From assembly GCA_000507305.1 (NCBI GenBank), contig DF239746.1, forward strand, positions 28,933 through 92,932: DNA of 64,000 bases, in the 5' to 3' direction. How positions within the stretch are numbered: the stretch's first letter is position 1; each line of letters begins with the position of its first letter. Shown here piece by piece: positions 1 to 13,604 of this stretch. Made by a program: the position numbers and the translations under genes. The notes below the pieces were generated by a model that was not told the DNA's origin, did not search any database, and saw only the letters and a list, made by a program, of their open reading frames with translations. The stretch comes from Breviolum minutum Mf 1.05b.01. Lineage: Eukaryota; Sar; Dinophyceae; Suessiales; Symbiodiniaceae.

Positions 1-560
1 AATACTGATTCATTACACATGGTGCGCCCGAGTACTATGTGTGTCAGGTGTCACTTAAGAAGATAGATGGCGATCACTTGTACACAAACCCCTGAAATTC
101 TAGTGATGTTTGCAGAATTTGTCCAAAATTACAGTAGAGTTATGTAGTTTCCGTGGTTTCTTTCCCAACAGTGTCACCTCCTCTGCCTCCGGCGACAACA
201 CTTGAAATCGTGGAGCCTCAAACAGGTAAGGATGGAAGCGTTGTCCGTCCAGCGTCAGGACCGTTGTCGGGTGAAACAACTGGGGATCTTGGAAACTCTA
301 GTCACTAACAAAAGCAGCAGTTGTTTGGAATCAGCTAATCAGCTAGGTCATTGCAATCTCTAAGAGAGATTTCTTGGCCATGGTTGCATTGCAGTAATTG
401 AAAAGTAGATGGCACAGTCCCTACATATTAGTTTATAAGGACCCTTTACTATCCCACCTTTTGGTATCTGTGCCATCTATTTTGACCCTAAGGTAATTGG
501 AATGCTCCCTTGCCCTGCTGTCCGCTCTCTCTTGGGTCACCCTGTTTTCGTTCCGCATTC

Positions 561-1621
561 TCAGAGTTGCATTGCATACCGACGCTCACCCAGCGGCTTG
601 GTCACCTGGAAAAGGACGTCAAGGGGAAAACTTTCTTCAAACAAGTCACTAAATATAAATATACATATAGACATATATAGTTATATATGTGTACTGTGAA
701 TATATATATATATATATGTATTTACAGTGTGATTAAAATTATTCTGCTCTAGAATTTCAAATGAAACACTGTATCCGTGTTCATTTACTATTTTTATTCC
801 AACAAATTGCTATCTGTCTGCATGAACAACCTCGACCAAAGAGTATACTATAACCTATGAGTATACAAAGAGCACCTTCTGTCGCTCCAACTTGTTGATG
901 GTGACAATATCTGAAAACAAAACACATCTGCGATCAAACGACAATAGATACCGCATTAGGGCATGTACACAACCGAAAGACATCTGGAAATAACAACAAA
1001 ATTGAAAATCAGCGCTATGGAAAGATCAAATGATTATCAATTCATATTGCGCATGCTAGCATCAAATCAAGAAAGTTTCAAATACTACTCAAAAATACTC
1101 AAAATATGCATTCATTTTCATGATTTTAATGTTCACTTACCTTTCTTCCTGTTCACGGATGATCCTCCCAGCCATCTCCACCTCTGCCAGCAGTTTTTCC
1201 ACAGCACTGTCATGCTGTGCAAGAGCGAAGGGCGACAACGCGAAGTCATTGTGGATTTCGGGATCCGCCCTGCAGCTACACTGCCGTGTGTGTTGTGAGT
1301 GTGAACTCCAAATTCGGGTGCCTTTCAAAGAAACCCCAAAATTTGGACGTGACATGTTTTGTGTTTGGAGGAAAGATATTTTTTGAGCGATAGGCTGTCT
1401 CTGTGAAGTGGGGTTTGGGATTCGGGGTTGTCTTTGTTTTGCTGTCCTACTTAGCTGATTCATGCTGGTTGTTGCTGGGACAATAGCCAGTAATCAACAA
1501 GTCACTTATTTTATATATGTTCATTATTATCATCATTATTATTGGAATTATTCGGTATTATTGTTCTAAAGCTCATTGTGGTGACCGTGATGGTGACGAC
1601 GAGGATGATGATGACGATGAC

Positions 1622-1677
<56 letters not shown>

Positions 1678-4600
1678 CGATGACGATGACGATCATGATG
1701 ACAATCATAAAGGATGACATAGTTAATGATACATGATGAATATTGATAAATAAAACCGACAATTTTGATAACACAACAATGGTGATGAATATCATGATCA
1801 CCGTGTTCACAAAAGTCCGTTGACTCTGGCAGTTATATCATAGTGTGCTTGGCTCGAGGCCAGTAATGTCCTTTGCAACAGCCTAAAAAACAACATCAAA
1901 CAAACACAAAGTCCTTCCTCAAAAAGCACAGATTGGCTCAAGTTGATATTAGTTGATTGATTACCACTCACCAAACCCCATAGTAAGTTCCTTGATCCGC
2001 GAATTTAGATCAAGATCCAAAGCATCTGCCTTTGAAAATCTTCTGAACTAACACCTTTTGCTTGATTTCCACTTCACAATGGAAACATATCAAAACGCTT
2101 CTGAATGGAAGTCCTGCTTGTGCTTCTGCGGTGTAACCCCATCCAACCCATCTGAGCCACTCCCACCTTGATGCCAAAAGCAGCTGTACAGCCTTCGAAG
2201 CTGATGGAATGAAGGTGGGGGAAGCAGCTGTTCATTCGCGGAAACTTTTGCCAGTAATCTTGAACATGGAACATGCATAAACATGCTTGAATCATCAAAC
2301 ATATTCAAAAATCACCTTTGCCATGTACCTAACATGGGAATTTTTTGTCTCAAGTTTATGGCGCAAGTGTATGGTAGCCATTTTCAATCCCTAATCATGC
2401 TGAAATTCGGCCTTCCCAAAAGGAAAGTACTCTTCCAACCATCCATTTTCAGTGGATATGTTAGTTTTTTTTGTTGGGGGATAACATGAACCAACGGCTA
2501 TGGTCCGTCGGGTTAAAATCCTCATCTTCTGCACCTCGGTATGACCCATTTCAGCTGCCAGGTGCAGCGCCGTGTTGCCATCTTTGGGCCGTTTCCAATT
2601 CACATCCTCAACGCGGAGGGTCAAAAACCCCTGAAAAACTCACATGGAACACCCGAAAATTGGGTGGTTTCATAGATGTTTCTCCGATGTTACCTCCTTT
2701 TTCAAGATTTTCCAAATTTGGAAAATTGATGCTTGGAAAGATGATTCTCCTTAAAAGGGTTTCATGTTAGTTTTTCGGAGGTGTAGCTTTTGATTGGAGC
2801 AACTGGTTGGGAAATTACTCCCCTCCAGGGAACGAGTCCATTGAGAAAAAAGGAAAATCATCAACTCACAAGTGCCGACCGGTAGGGGATATAGGACAGT
2901 TCCCACAGGGGTTAAACATACTCAAACATCTTATTCTCCCCTTTCTTGCTTCGTATGGTTGAAACATGCTTAAAGTACTGTATCATCTTATTCCCCTTCC
3001 TTCACCCAGACTTCAGGCATAACAACATAGGTTTAAAGGCAACTCCTTCTAGGTTGCCGCTTCAAAACTAGCCAACACTCCGTCATGATTAAAGGTTGTT
3101 AACCTGCAAAATGGCATCATCTTGCAAACTAATGGCACTTGTCAGATTGCTATTCCCTAAAAATGAGGCAGCCTCAACATATCTGAGCCATATAGGCCAA
3201 TATTCTCACCCCATCAAAAAAAAACACGTGATCTATGAATCTTTATGAGAACTCATGGAATCTCTTCAACCAAACCCTGACCATGTCTGTCATCAAACTC
3301 TGCACTATGCAGCAATGGTTGGAACTGCCTCGACTCTATGGTTCCAGGGAAAAAGTTACACAAACTAGCCCAGGATCAAGTAAATAACACTATATATATA
3401 TATATAACTCAATTCCAGCAGTCGGTGGTCTAGCAATGGCCATTATAAACTAATGATATATGGGGATTTGAACGATCTAATTAATCTAATTCATCTCCTT
3501 ATCTGAAATCACAATTCATGTCGTATCATCCCACCAGGCACAGCCCGCCAAAGCTTCATCAAATCATTAATTTTGATACTGTAGATAGCTGAAATCATGC
3601 TTCTCCCACCCTTCATGGGGTTACAATCAACACACAGGTGCTGCAGAATTTCAGCCATCAACTGTCAACAGTTTCAATTTTGTCACATCAATGGACAACC
3701 CCCAAAACAGGCAAGCTGAGTCTCCCAAACCGCACCGCCCTGTAGCAAGCGCATCATATTCTCCGCATCTCCATTCATGGCAAAGACACTTAATTCCTGC
3801 GAGGCTGATGCTGCAGTTTGATGGATGTCGACATGTGCAGGGGCGATTCTGGGGATATCTGTCACGGAGCAGTGATGTTGAGTCTTTTGAAGGACTTAAT
3901 ATTTTTCAACAATATATGTACATGTATTATGTATATATATATATATATGTATGCATATATCATATTATATTATATAGATATGACATAATGTTTTGCACTT
4001 TCACAAGCCCTGCGTTTGATTTACAGGAAACTTATGTACTCTTCCTGCAACCTGCTGTAGCACTGGGTTGCATTGATCTACAAGAGATTCCCATCTCTTG
4101 GCTCAACAACATCCCCATGAAAATGGAGGCTGCCAAGTGATGCTACTTCCAAACTCCCCCCAAATCCAATGCTCATAAGCCGGAAGGTAAGCAAATAAGA
4201 GATAATGTAGATGGGTACACCCATCACGTACACCATGATGTTGAATGTATATCCTCGAACCATTGCTCAGAAGTTTCACAAGCCAACATTTCAACCAACC
4301 CGCCTGAGAAATCAGTTCGTCTTCTCGCAAAGGTCGCACCTTGGGACAAAATCCACCCACCCGTTGTGAAAGGACAGTCAACTGGGTAGAGATCCCTCAC
4401 AACATCTTCAGGGACATACCGTTGATGAACAACATCCTGCGAATTTACACGAACTTCCAGTAAAAGAAACTGGAATGTAGAAGAGATATGTTTCAATAAA
4501 TTAGCACTTAAGACTTAAGAAACTGATGGTACGGTAAATTGGTAGGTTGGGTCTTGGTGGCAAAAAAAATTGTTTGAGATATCCGGTTCATAAGGTCGAT

Positions 4601-7600
4601 CAAAACATATAATGTATCAGGCTTCTAAGGAAATCTTGCATGAAACTTACCATGACACCTGACGCAAATCCAGCCTGGATCGGATTGCTTTGGCCATGAA
4701 TTGGATACCAAGGTGCCGGATGTTTCTGTCCATCATCGTCTGAATCCACCGAACTAGACCTGAATTTCGGCGCATCTCCACATGTTCCAGCCAAAGCATG
4801 GAAGCTGTAGGAAAACAAGGTATAGATAGGTACTGGTATAGTATATTCAATATTCCTATACCTGCAAATATTCACTCAACTTGAACTGTTCGCTTGTGAG
4901 GATGATCCAAATCAACTCCCACTCCCACTAGAATCAAAGAATCTCCTCTGCTTAACCTATGAAACGACCCATTGTCATTTATTAAAAAAGGGATGATTGC
5001 ATTGACAAAGATCATATTTGTTTTGTCATATTCATCAATTTTCACCATGCCGTGGTCATCCCAATTGGTCATATCTTTCAGCATTCATGCAGCCTTGATG
5101 ATGCGGTCGTGGTAGGTGGATCGCGAGCCTTCCGAAACTGCAGTTGAAAATGATTGGAACATAGAAACGTTGATTGCAGTAAGATCCGAATAGATACAGT
5201 GTAGTCAGTACAGGTACTTGTATGTGTTTACACAAGCGTGCGAATCATGTATTGAACTTTGTACCATGTTGTACCTCTCTAGAATAGATGAATAGCATAC
5301 TAGTAGGGTTCAAAAATATTTTGAATGAATGGTATGTGCTGCCTTTTGCACATGGGAAAAAACAATCGAACAAGCTGGATGTTTAGACCATGGAGAATGT
5401 CAGGTGTCGGTCCGTGAGAAATAGCATGGTTGATGGTTCGAAAACCATTGCAATCACAGCAGAACAAAATGTTGCAACCGACGATACCTGAATGCATAGG
5501 CATAGCTTTGATTGGGGAGTTTCATCTCCTATTGAAACTTGATGTGCACTGTTTCATAGAATTTCAACTGAATTTCATGGATGGCTTGGTTTTTAAGGAT
5601 TCAACATAACGAATAATACAGAGGAACAACAAAAAAAACGACATGTTTTTTGAGGATTTCGAACATTTTGGGGGATCGGATTTTTGGGACCGAAAACAAC
5701 CATCGAAAACACTTGGGTGAGTCGATAACCTTGCCTGTTGTCGAACCAAGGCGCCGAGAACCTGGCTGTTTGAAGAGATTTTGTCAAGGTTTCCATGGGG
5801 TTTCCTACGTTTTTCATCACACAAAAACACACATCTGGGATCATTTTGGATCATTTTGGTATAAACTAAAGCTAAGATAAAAGAATATCAAAAATCATTT
5901 GGGTATATCTTTTGGTAAATCAAACACTGTCAATTTGTTCTGCTTCTTTGTTTCATTTTGGGATTGGACTCCCAATTTTGTAGGGTACAAATCGAAAAAC
6001 CCAGGGCAAAGTACTTTTCGATCTCAACTTCATGGCCTGTCGATGAAGCTCACGGAAGGCCCTGTTCTCTGGATGCAAATGCATACCATCCTGGTTGAGC
6101 GGTGTGTGGTAATGAGCTTTAAATTACTGAAGTTTACATAAGAAGCCAGGTATTTGATATGATTTGATATGACAGTGACACTTTAACTCTTAAAACTAGA
6201 AAACTTCTGGAACATTTTATCTTGTGGTTTAGTAAATACCGCACACAAGCAGCTCTCCGTCCATCTACTCGGTGTTCCTTCCGTTTCTCATGATTTCACC
6301 CAGAGAACTCGATCTCAATTTCTCCAATTTCCTTTTTCAAACTGCTCACTTTGGCACCTCACAATGTTTCAAGGCTTCGGGCAACTGTTCCAACTTGATG
6401 AGACACATCGCCGAGCCATACAAGGCCTGAAGTGATCTTCCCAAATGGAGCGTCCATCAGTAGCAAAGATTGGGGAGCCGGGAACTGGAAAGAAATCCCC
6501 CAAATCACATCAGTCTTCAATAAAACTACGTATCACCGTATTACCGCAAAAAACTAAAGCAAACAACAAACACCAAGTACCAAAAAAGTGCCTCCACCAT
6601 CAACACCATTCAACACCACCTACCAACCTACCATTTTTCCAAAATCTTCTTCGCGGCTGGCGCCTTGGCATTACCAGGAGACAAGCGTAACGCTTCTGCT
6701 GCATCCTCTTCTGCCGGCTCCCAACCTGACTCCCCACAACTGGACAACTAGGGCGAGCCAAGACAGAAACGAAGGTGCACTATTCAACCAACCTGGTCAA
6801 TGATATAATGTCAATGCGTACATTGCACAGTAACAAATATGATATAGATCATAGTGGACTGTGTATATTGACTTGTTCAGCAAATCCACCTATTTGAGAG
6901 TTGGCTACTAATTATGTGTGCAAAGGAACTCATATACAGATGTGTGTCTAGAAATATCTACATACAAACAAAAATATACATCGCGCATATATACAAACTA
7001 TGTTCTAAATCAAACAACACGGCAAATGTCCTAATCGACTCTAATATACAAATATAAACGACCTGTGTAGCTGACGTCACCTGACGCATGCAATATGTCC
7101 AACAGCACATGATGGTGGCAAAGTTCAAGAAACAAAAACACACCCTTATTTGCACTCTCCCTGTACCTTTTTGAAAGTAGCATTGTGTTTCTGAAGGGTA
7201 TTGGAGATTCAAGGCGTATGAGTATACGCCTTATGCAGTATGATGGTACACGTAATATATCTGCCATGTCTTCCCCAAGTCTTAAAATGTCTTTAACACG
7301 TTTTCTATTGACATCTCCTGTGGTAGATTCTGACAAATGTCCACACGCTGAGTATGCATTGCCGTCCAAGTTGCAAGCAAAAATTCTAGGTCACTACCAA
7401 AAAAACGTGTGTTGCGAAGCAACTTGTGGGCATTGTTCTAGGCGACACATAAAAGCTTCTGCTGGCAACCACGCCAGTAAGGACAAGAAGCATCCCTGCT
7501 GCCGGTAGGCATTGGAGCGATTTAGCCAAAAGGCACAGTCCTTGCCCCCGGGGTCGTGACCAAAATTCAGGGACCAGGTTTCAACAAGCATTGGCCAAGC

Positions 7601-8552
7601 CAAACCATCAATAAGACATGCTTTCCGACCTTGAAATCCTTCAAAGACGAAGGTTTTTTTCGAATTTTGGAGCATAATGGAGCATGTATTGTTAAGAAAG
7701 AGTGCAACAAAATCCTACACCACATGACAGGATTGACTACTTAGTATCCCCTAAACATAAAATGACTTGACTAAACTGACTAAACTTCCCGTACCCAGTA
7801 CTTCACAAAAAAAAAAAGTGTCTGCACTTGAATCTTTTTCCTCAGCGTTTCGACCCATCCGAATTCGAACAACGAGCCTGGGGATCTAATTCAATAGCTT
7901 TGGAGTAGGCCGCTACGGCCAAGTCAAACTCTTGTCGTTTAAAATGGCCATTGCCTCTGCCGCTGGCAACGATGGCCCGGGGGTTTTAGGTGGCGAGTGG
8001 TGAAATTGCGATACTTCCCAGCCATTCCAAAAGGTCTCGGTGAAACAATCCACCTGAAATCATGCCACCATCTTCGAGACATAGATTATCCATTACATTG
8101 TATTTCCATGACCTGAAATTTGACCTCCAAAACAGAATAGTTTGAATCTGCGTGGATGAAATTGGCATGTGAGACGGAAAGGGCCCTTTCTTGCAGGGTG
8201 CTTTCTGACTAAATCCACTGGAATATTCTCCCATTGCTATGAAGTCTGTGAAATCTGGTGCATTGTTGCTATTTTTACATGCAATCAATGTAAACACCAT
8301 AAGCACATAAACAATAGTACAGTCAAATGTTTGTACAGTATTAAATTGTGTCATCTATTTTGATATGTTCAAGTTGCATACAATAGTGTATTTATGCTGC
8401 CAAACACCTTGGATGAATGATGTAATTATCCATAATCAAAATGTATCAAACAATATCAAAAACATAATATCAGACTGCAATACCCACCAGTATGGTTGGA
8501 AAGGCTATTGAGCAAAGGTACCGATCTCCTTGAACTCCTCCGCTGTGGTCAT
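561..8552 (-). CDS. TPR and ankyrin-repeat protein, multi-exon
   Basis: Probable scaffold protein. Minus-strand exons: 8522-8552 (ATG at 8552, MTTAEEFKEI), 7878-7954, 6358-6426, 6015-6090, 5389-5487, 4957-5074, 4651-4759, 4340-4436, possibly 4147-4253, then 3731-3796, 2535-2606, 2167-2192, 1141-1269, 876-910, 561-605 (ends AMQL then TGA). The first four give TPR motifs, for example FDLAVAAYSKAIELDP and EALKHCE continuing into DGMHLHPENRAF. Exons 3796 to 1141 give ankyrin repeats (GADVNW, GNTALHLAAEMGHTEAV, SRADPEIHND). Most junctions are AG/G with GT donors and keep phase; 7878 uses a GC donor. The 4957-5074 exon holds an EF-hand-like loop (NWDDHGMVKIDE). Weak points: about three residues seem to be missing between 7878 and 6426; the 1141 to 910 join is out of phase with the GTAAGT donor but in phase with an earlier GT; exon 4147-4253 is optional. 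The TPR and ankyrin parts could still be two genes, but phase runs through. Confidence 0.7.
1600..1692. repeat. (GAT/GAC)n microsatellite
   Basis: Trinucleotide run of GATGAC and GATGATGAT units. It produces artefactual poly-Asp, poly-Met and poly-Ile frames on both strands and lies in an intron of the TPR-ankyrin gene. Confidence 0.9.
1972..2029 (-). CDS. Possible alternative exon in the ankyrin gene
   Basis: AG/G acceptor and GTGAGT donor frame ADALDLDLNSRIKELTMGF. It lies between ankyrin exons 2167-2192 and 1141-1269 but does not fit the phase of that join. It would fit after a shorter 2192 exon ending at a GC donor. Either an alternative exon or chance. Confidence 0.3.
2816..2903. repeat. 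Family R1, degenerate copy in reverse orientation
   Basis: The reverse complement of this stretch aligns with the element at 21305-21404, including the GGCACTT, GATGATTTTCCTTTT and TTCCCTGGAGGG segments. It lies in an intron of the TPR-ankyrin gene. Confidence 0.6.
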
Positions 8553-8774
8553 GGCTGCAGCTACGAAGCAACGAAACAGAGTTGGTCTCTGTGACGATTT
8601 GGAGTTGAGATTCGGCTGGAAATATCACATCCAATAGCTCCAATATATACATCCATCTCAGAGACACTTCTGCATGGTTTGGAGTGCTTAAATCTCAATT
8701 GAAGCGTTGTAATTTCTAAGCATGAGCGTTTCATCCTGTGAATGATTTCACCAACGTTGACTGTGATTTGCTGT

Positions 8775-11700
8775 CTATCCCCGGACTAAGGGATGTTGGA
8801 TCTTCAAACACCTCCACAAATGACCTGAAGATCATGGGAAACTGGCAATTTGCAACATCGGGTCCAGGTCCAATACCGTTCTTTGCCATGTGCCAAGTAA
8901 GTATTGCTCAAGAGTCGCGAGTATTGCGGCAATCATCCGCAATCATGACTATGTGACATGTGATTCCTAAACTCTGAGACATGGACCGCAGGGTCTGGAG
9001 ACATTTCTCCTGGCAGTGCTGCAGACCTCTGTTGACCTCTATTGAGAGTCACACAACATGAAAAACATCATGGGAAAATATAGGAAAGTCATGGAACATC
9101 TGCATAAAACATAACAAACCAGGTATTTCGAGATCAGGCAATGACATCCCAATGTAGTCAGCATCTTCGAGACTTGAAGGTCAGCCTTACCCGATAGTTT
9201 CGTTGGATTTCCGACATTCTCTTGCTCCTTCCTAGCATTCTAGCGTTTGTCTGTCACAGACAGTATTTTAAATCGAGTTGTAGTATGTAGGTATTTGTAA
9301 AGAAGTCTATCCTTATGTATATTGCACACATCTTCTGCCAAATGAATGCTCACTGCAGTACAGTATACTTGGTGCAAGAAATATGAGCAATGACCAACAT
9401 GTAGGCATGCCATTACTGGCCAGACCTGGTCTACCGCAGAACCCTTGCTATCCGCCTTGGGCTGACTCCGCATTGACCCTGGCACTTGCGAGGGGGGGGC
9501 ATCAGTGCTTTGGACACACAAATGCACCTACCACCACTATCCACCGTGGTTTCCAGGCATAAAACAAGTCATGGTTCCAGGCATGTTGACAATGGTCCAA
9601 CCCCCTCGATAGCGAAGACACCAGTCTACTGTACAGAAGCCCTGGTGGTTCTTGTTGGAACTTGCTGAGCCCCGATTCCAACCATTGGAATTGGGTATGA
9701 AAGCAGGTCATGAAACCGCACGGTTTCACTGAAAGTTCAAGGGCAAATGAAGAATACAAATGGTGACATACCAAAATGGACGATGAATCATGTCTGGGGG
9801 CACATGCACATCTAGGAGAGATACTTATCCTAAGCTGAAAACAGGGATCGAAGTGATTCAAAAAATCATGTTTGCCAAATCGCACGGAAAACAATGGCAC
9901 ATCCACAAGACACCAAACACTAAAAATCTAAGTCCACTGGATGGATCATCTTCATCTGTGGATCTGGGGGAAAAATCAATCATCACATCAACATCATCAA
10001 CCATGGGACATCATGGGACATCATGGGACATCATGGGACATCATGGGACATGAAACCACCCCACCCTCCAAACCAACCGGCATTTTCCCGGCATTTCTGG
10101 GTATCCCCAACTCCCCAGTAAGTGCTACACGCTTCGCAAAGTCACGTCGTAGCGTTGAATGAAATGCAGGCTCTGCCAGGTGAGAGACCTTCGACGAAGT
10201 TGAAGGATTTGCTACTCCAACCAACTGAGCCATGGAATCCTGGTTGTTTAATAGGAATGCTTATAATGACGTATTATTTATCATCCCCACATCACCGGGT
10301 AGTATACTTAATCCCCTATATATATATATACCTTAAACAACGAGGGTTTTTTCATTGCTCAACTGGATGTAATAATTATGATGATCTATGATGAATTATG
10401 TTTCTTTCATGAGTTTCATGGTGACATTTTGAATGGATCAAATGGATCAAAGTGTATATAACTTTGAATGTATCCATGTCTGATGTGCATGTGGCTTTGT
10501 CAATCAACGCGACACACTAAATCGGGATAAACAGAGAACGGGTGACACCTCCTCCACTGCAGCTTGCTGCCATCTTCTTTCATAGGCGCTTCCTGGCTCT
10601 GCCGGTGACAATTGCTGAAACATAGAGAGATATTTACAAAGACACGAGCTAGAGACAAAGACATTAACCTCAGCATTTGGCCATAAACAAAATAATCAAG
10701 CGTTCAACATGGCAAGGCCACTTTGACACTCTTCATTAGCAAGCCAACACTAAAGGCTCGCAGGTAGAACGGCAGGACATTGTATGACTGATATTACCCG
10801 CGTTCCAAATTTCTGCCGCAACGGACAGAATCGGCCGGCAATCTTGTCAACCTTCGGTCACAAATGGCGCTAGTTCTTGATTCATCTCCCTGATGTGATT
10901 CTTGGGTCAACCGTCACTTCAGGTTGAAATCACCATGATTTCACATCCCAACCTGAATGAGATTCTGGTTGCGTCACATCATCTCGCCTTGAGGTAAGCA
11001 TCGAACTGTCGCAACATCTATGTAGCAAAGACGTGTGTGCATGATGAATGTGAAGATCGAGAATTGTTAATAGGGAGTCGTTGAGAACTGGTCCTCTAAT
11101 CACGCTTAAAAAACAATGCATAGCAAGTTTGAACGAAAAGTTTGTCAAAAACGATTCGTGAAATTCTGACGAAACAGATGCCTACAGCCTGCAGTAACAC
11201 AAGCCTGGCAAATGTTTACAAACTCTCTGCAAAGCCACTAGGCTCACGGGATCGTTTGGGTGTACAATAACATCAGCGTCATGCTTGATAATCCCCAACT
11301 CCGTAAGGAAGCTAAATAAATCTAAATGCCACAAAACATGCACAAAACATCTTCTAGTTGAAATGTGCTATTGACTGCTTTGATGATATGCGAATCTGTT
11401 TGTACGAATCACAATCTGTCACGTTCCCGGCAACTGATGATATGAACATGAAAACATGTTGATGTTGTACTCTTCCCCCGTAAGAGGTGAATTTCAAACA
11501 AAAGCCACTATCTCAAACCACAACCTGATTATCACATATCATCACTGTGGATTGAATGTCTGACATGCGACTTTGTGTGTACAACATGTGAATCATGAAA
11601 ATTATCAAGTTGCACCATCGCTTCATCTATTCACTTACCTTGACTATGCATGTTTTTTCTGCTAATCGCCACCATCAACAATCCCATCAGTTGTTCTTGG

Positions 11701-13131
11701 AGCGTGTCTATCCTGAACATTGATGAATATTGTACTTCTATGTGTTTCCCCCGACCAAAAAAAAAGAACAGGAGTATCCGAATCCGCTTCACTAATCCAA
11801 CTACGTTTTCTGCAACCATCTGATGTTACTTTGCTGAGGCCCCTACTCGAAGGCCGCCTGGGTTCGAGCCTGTAATAGCTTGGATTGTTCCCCCCTGCCC
11901 AGGATGCCAGGAAAACCACCAGGATTACATCTTTAGTAGGGAATCCCGGAATCCCTATAAACCTTCATTTGCCACTGGAATCCTGGGAAGGGGTACAACC
12001 CAAGGTACAGCCACCAGTCGTCCCGCCTCAATGGTGGCATCACTTTCCCAAGCTACCTGACATCGCCAAGGATAATCCTTGGAAAGGGTCTAATTCCCTA
12101 CCTGTACCTTGGGGATTTTTATCTACTGGGTGCAGGTAACATCAGGTAACACAAACAAAACAGAAATGAATAATATAATTCCAATCAAGAAACAAGGTCC
12201 AATCCAAGAAAAAAAACGACATGGATACAGTTCAACCACCACATTCCAACTTGTCAGTCTGCCTCCAAGGGTGGTCCTGCGACCTGAAAGCAGGTTGCAA
12301 AGAAGTGTGTCCATCAACTTGCTAAAAATTTTGGTAAATGATTGCAGCTGATCTTTTCTGTTTCGTTGGATGAACTGCCAGAATTGGACAAATTGTTCCA
12401 AACAATGTCTTGGCTATTGTGGAGAATACAAATGTACCTAAATATCTTATGATATTCTTGTAGTATCTTATTCCACTGCCAAAGTACACCAGGCATACCG
12501 TTTGGTATGTATTCATGCTCAAAACATCTCCAAAAATTGGGACCAAAGCAAAGAGACACACGATATTTACCCCAATCTGACTCAAGCAGCTGTCATTTTG
12601 GTATTCAAACATGAACTAAGACACACCCAAACAAATATCTCTTCCACCGCTGTGACTGAGTTCTGCCTGACAGGCCATGAGCTGTTCAATGCGCTGTCGA
12701 TGCTCACACAAGCGCCTCATCAGAGAGGCAACGGTGAGAGAAAGAGAGGGAGGTGTTTTGTTTGGTGCTGAACATGAGTAAGTGATCATTCAAATAAAAT
12801 AGCAAGTAAAACAAGTGAAACATGTACAGTAATAATATATCCCGAGATCATGATGGAAGATTCTGGAGCATCACATCATGGTCATGCAACGGGATTGTTT
12901 GCAAATGTGATCCAAACAATTGTAAAGTCCAGAGTTCAAAACATCATCTGGTCAACCAAAAATATCTTGATTATCCTTAAGTTTTAACCATTAAATATGT
13001 ACAAATGTATTCATACATATTGATGATGATGTTGTTCGAAACACTTGTACTTTCAAAACCAGGCAGGTGCCATCTGGGTCGTCACACCATGCACGTTCCC
13101 TCGGAAAGGCCAAGAGAAGATCGTCAACTGC
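8775..13131 (-). CDS. Uncharacterised helical or coiled-coil protein, multi-exon
   Basis: I do not recognise the family. Best exons, in minus order: 13060-13131 (DLLLAFPRERAWCDD), 12648-12715 (RLCEHRQRIEQLMACQ), 12284-12352, 11639-11712, 11210-11311 (HDADVIVHPNDPVSLVALQ), 10945-10987, 10802-10889, 10549-10592 (YERRWQQAAVEE), 10131-10188, 9421-9478, 9191-9231, 8931-9026, 8775-8824 (TAG stop at 8775). From 11210 to the stop all junctions keep phase; donors at 11210, 10802, 9421 and 8931 are GC, the rest GT. The upstream joins (13060 to 12715, 12284 to 11712, 11639 to 11311) do not all keep phase, so exons are missing or a second gene lies there. The stop is only about 220 bp from the ATG of the next gene downstream. 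The predicted protein is rich in charged and helical segments, with no clear catalytic motif. Confidence 0.55.
9987..10053. repeat. 10-bp tandem repeat CATGGGACAT
   Basis: Perfect head-to-tail copies of a 10-bp unit, about five in a row at 10006-10053 with degenerate flanks (catcatcaaccatgg). It lies in a predicted intron between exons 9478 and 10131. Confidence 0.85.
11885..11999. repeat. Short inverted-repeat element, family R4, copy 1
   Basis: Ends read TTGTTCCCCCCTGCCCAGG and CCTGGGAAGGGGTACAA, an imperfect terminal inverted repeat. The core (11948-11987), around ATTTGCCACTGGAATCCTGG, is shared with a second copy at 60846-60942. No coding capacity; resembles a MITE. Confidence 0.6.
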
Positions 13132-13604
13132 CTCAATTCTTGGATCAGCTCACTATATGTCACATAAAGTACGAAAAAAGCCTAGAAAAGAAAAATGAAC
13201 GAGGATACGTTACAGAAAAATGGGTGACATTGGATTAATAGTAATTAGATTCAATAGAAAGGGGTTGTTGGATAGTACTCTCTGATATGGGTTTGGTTGG
13301 CTTAGTACAAAATGCTGCTGTCTGCTAATATATTCCAATCTATGAAGACTTTGCAGCACGTGATGAGGAAAAAAACGATAAGCTGCAATGTGGGCCGCCA
13401 CGCGCAATCACCACCCACTTTCCGAGTGCGCAGACCGGTCCTTAGGAATTGCAAATGTTAAGCATTTTCGATGGCAGTGTCTGTTGGAAAAAAGAAAAGC
13501 AGCCAACTGAACAAGAAATAGAATCATTGATATCATAGAAAAGGTGGAAGTCAATTTCAATAGAATCACTTAACCTCGCTTGTCTTGCTCAACTTAAGAC
13601 TTAC

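Noticed and set aside
172..308. Plus-strand segment PPLPPATTLEIVEPQTG with a CAG/GTAAGG site
   Set aside because: Opposite to all other genes and too short to support; the minus strand here is also open.
3283..3345. Plus-strand peptide HQTLHYAAMVGTASTL resembling an ankyrin repeat
   Set aside because: On the strand opposite to the ankyrin gene, with no splice sites or neighbouring repeats; judged chance similarity.
8738..8956. Plus-strand frame with a CAA/GTAAGT site
   Set aside because: Antisense to minus exons 8775-8824 and 8931-9026, which join in phase to a longer gene.
11824..11880. GGGTTCGAGCC, similar to a tRNA B box
   Set aside because: No matching A box or cloverleaf around it.
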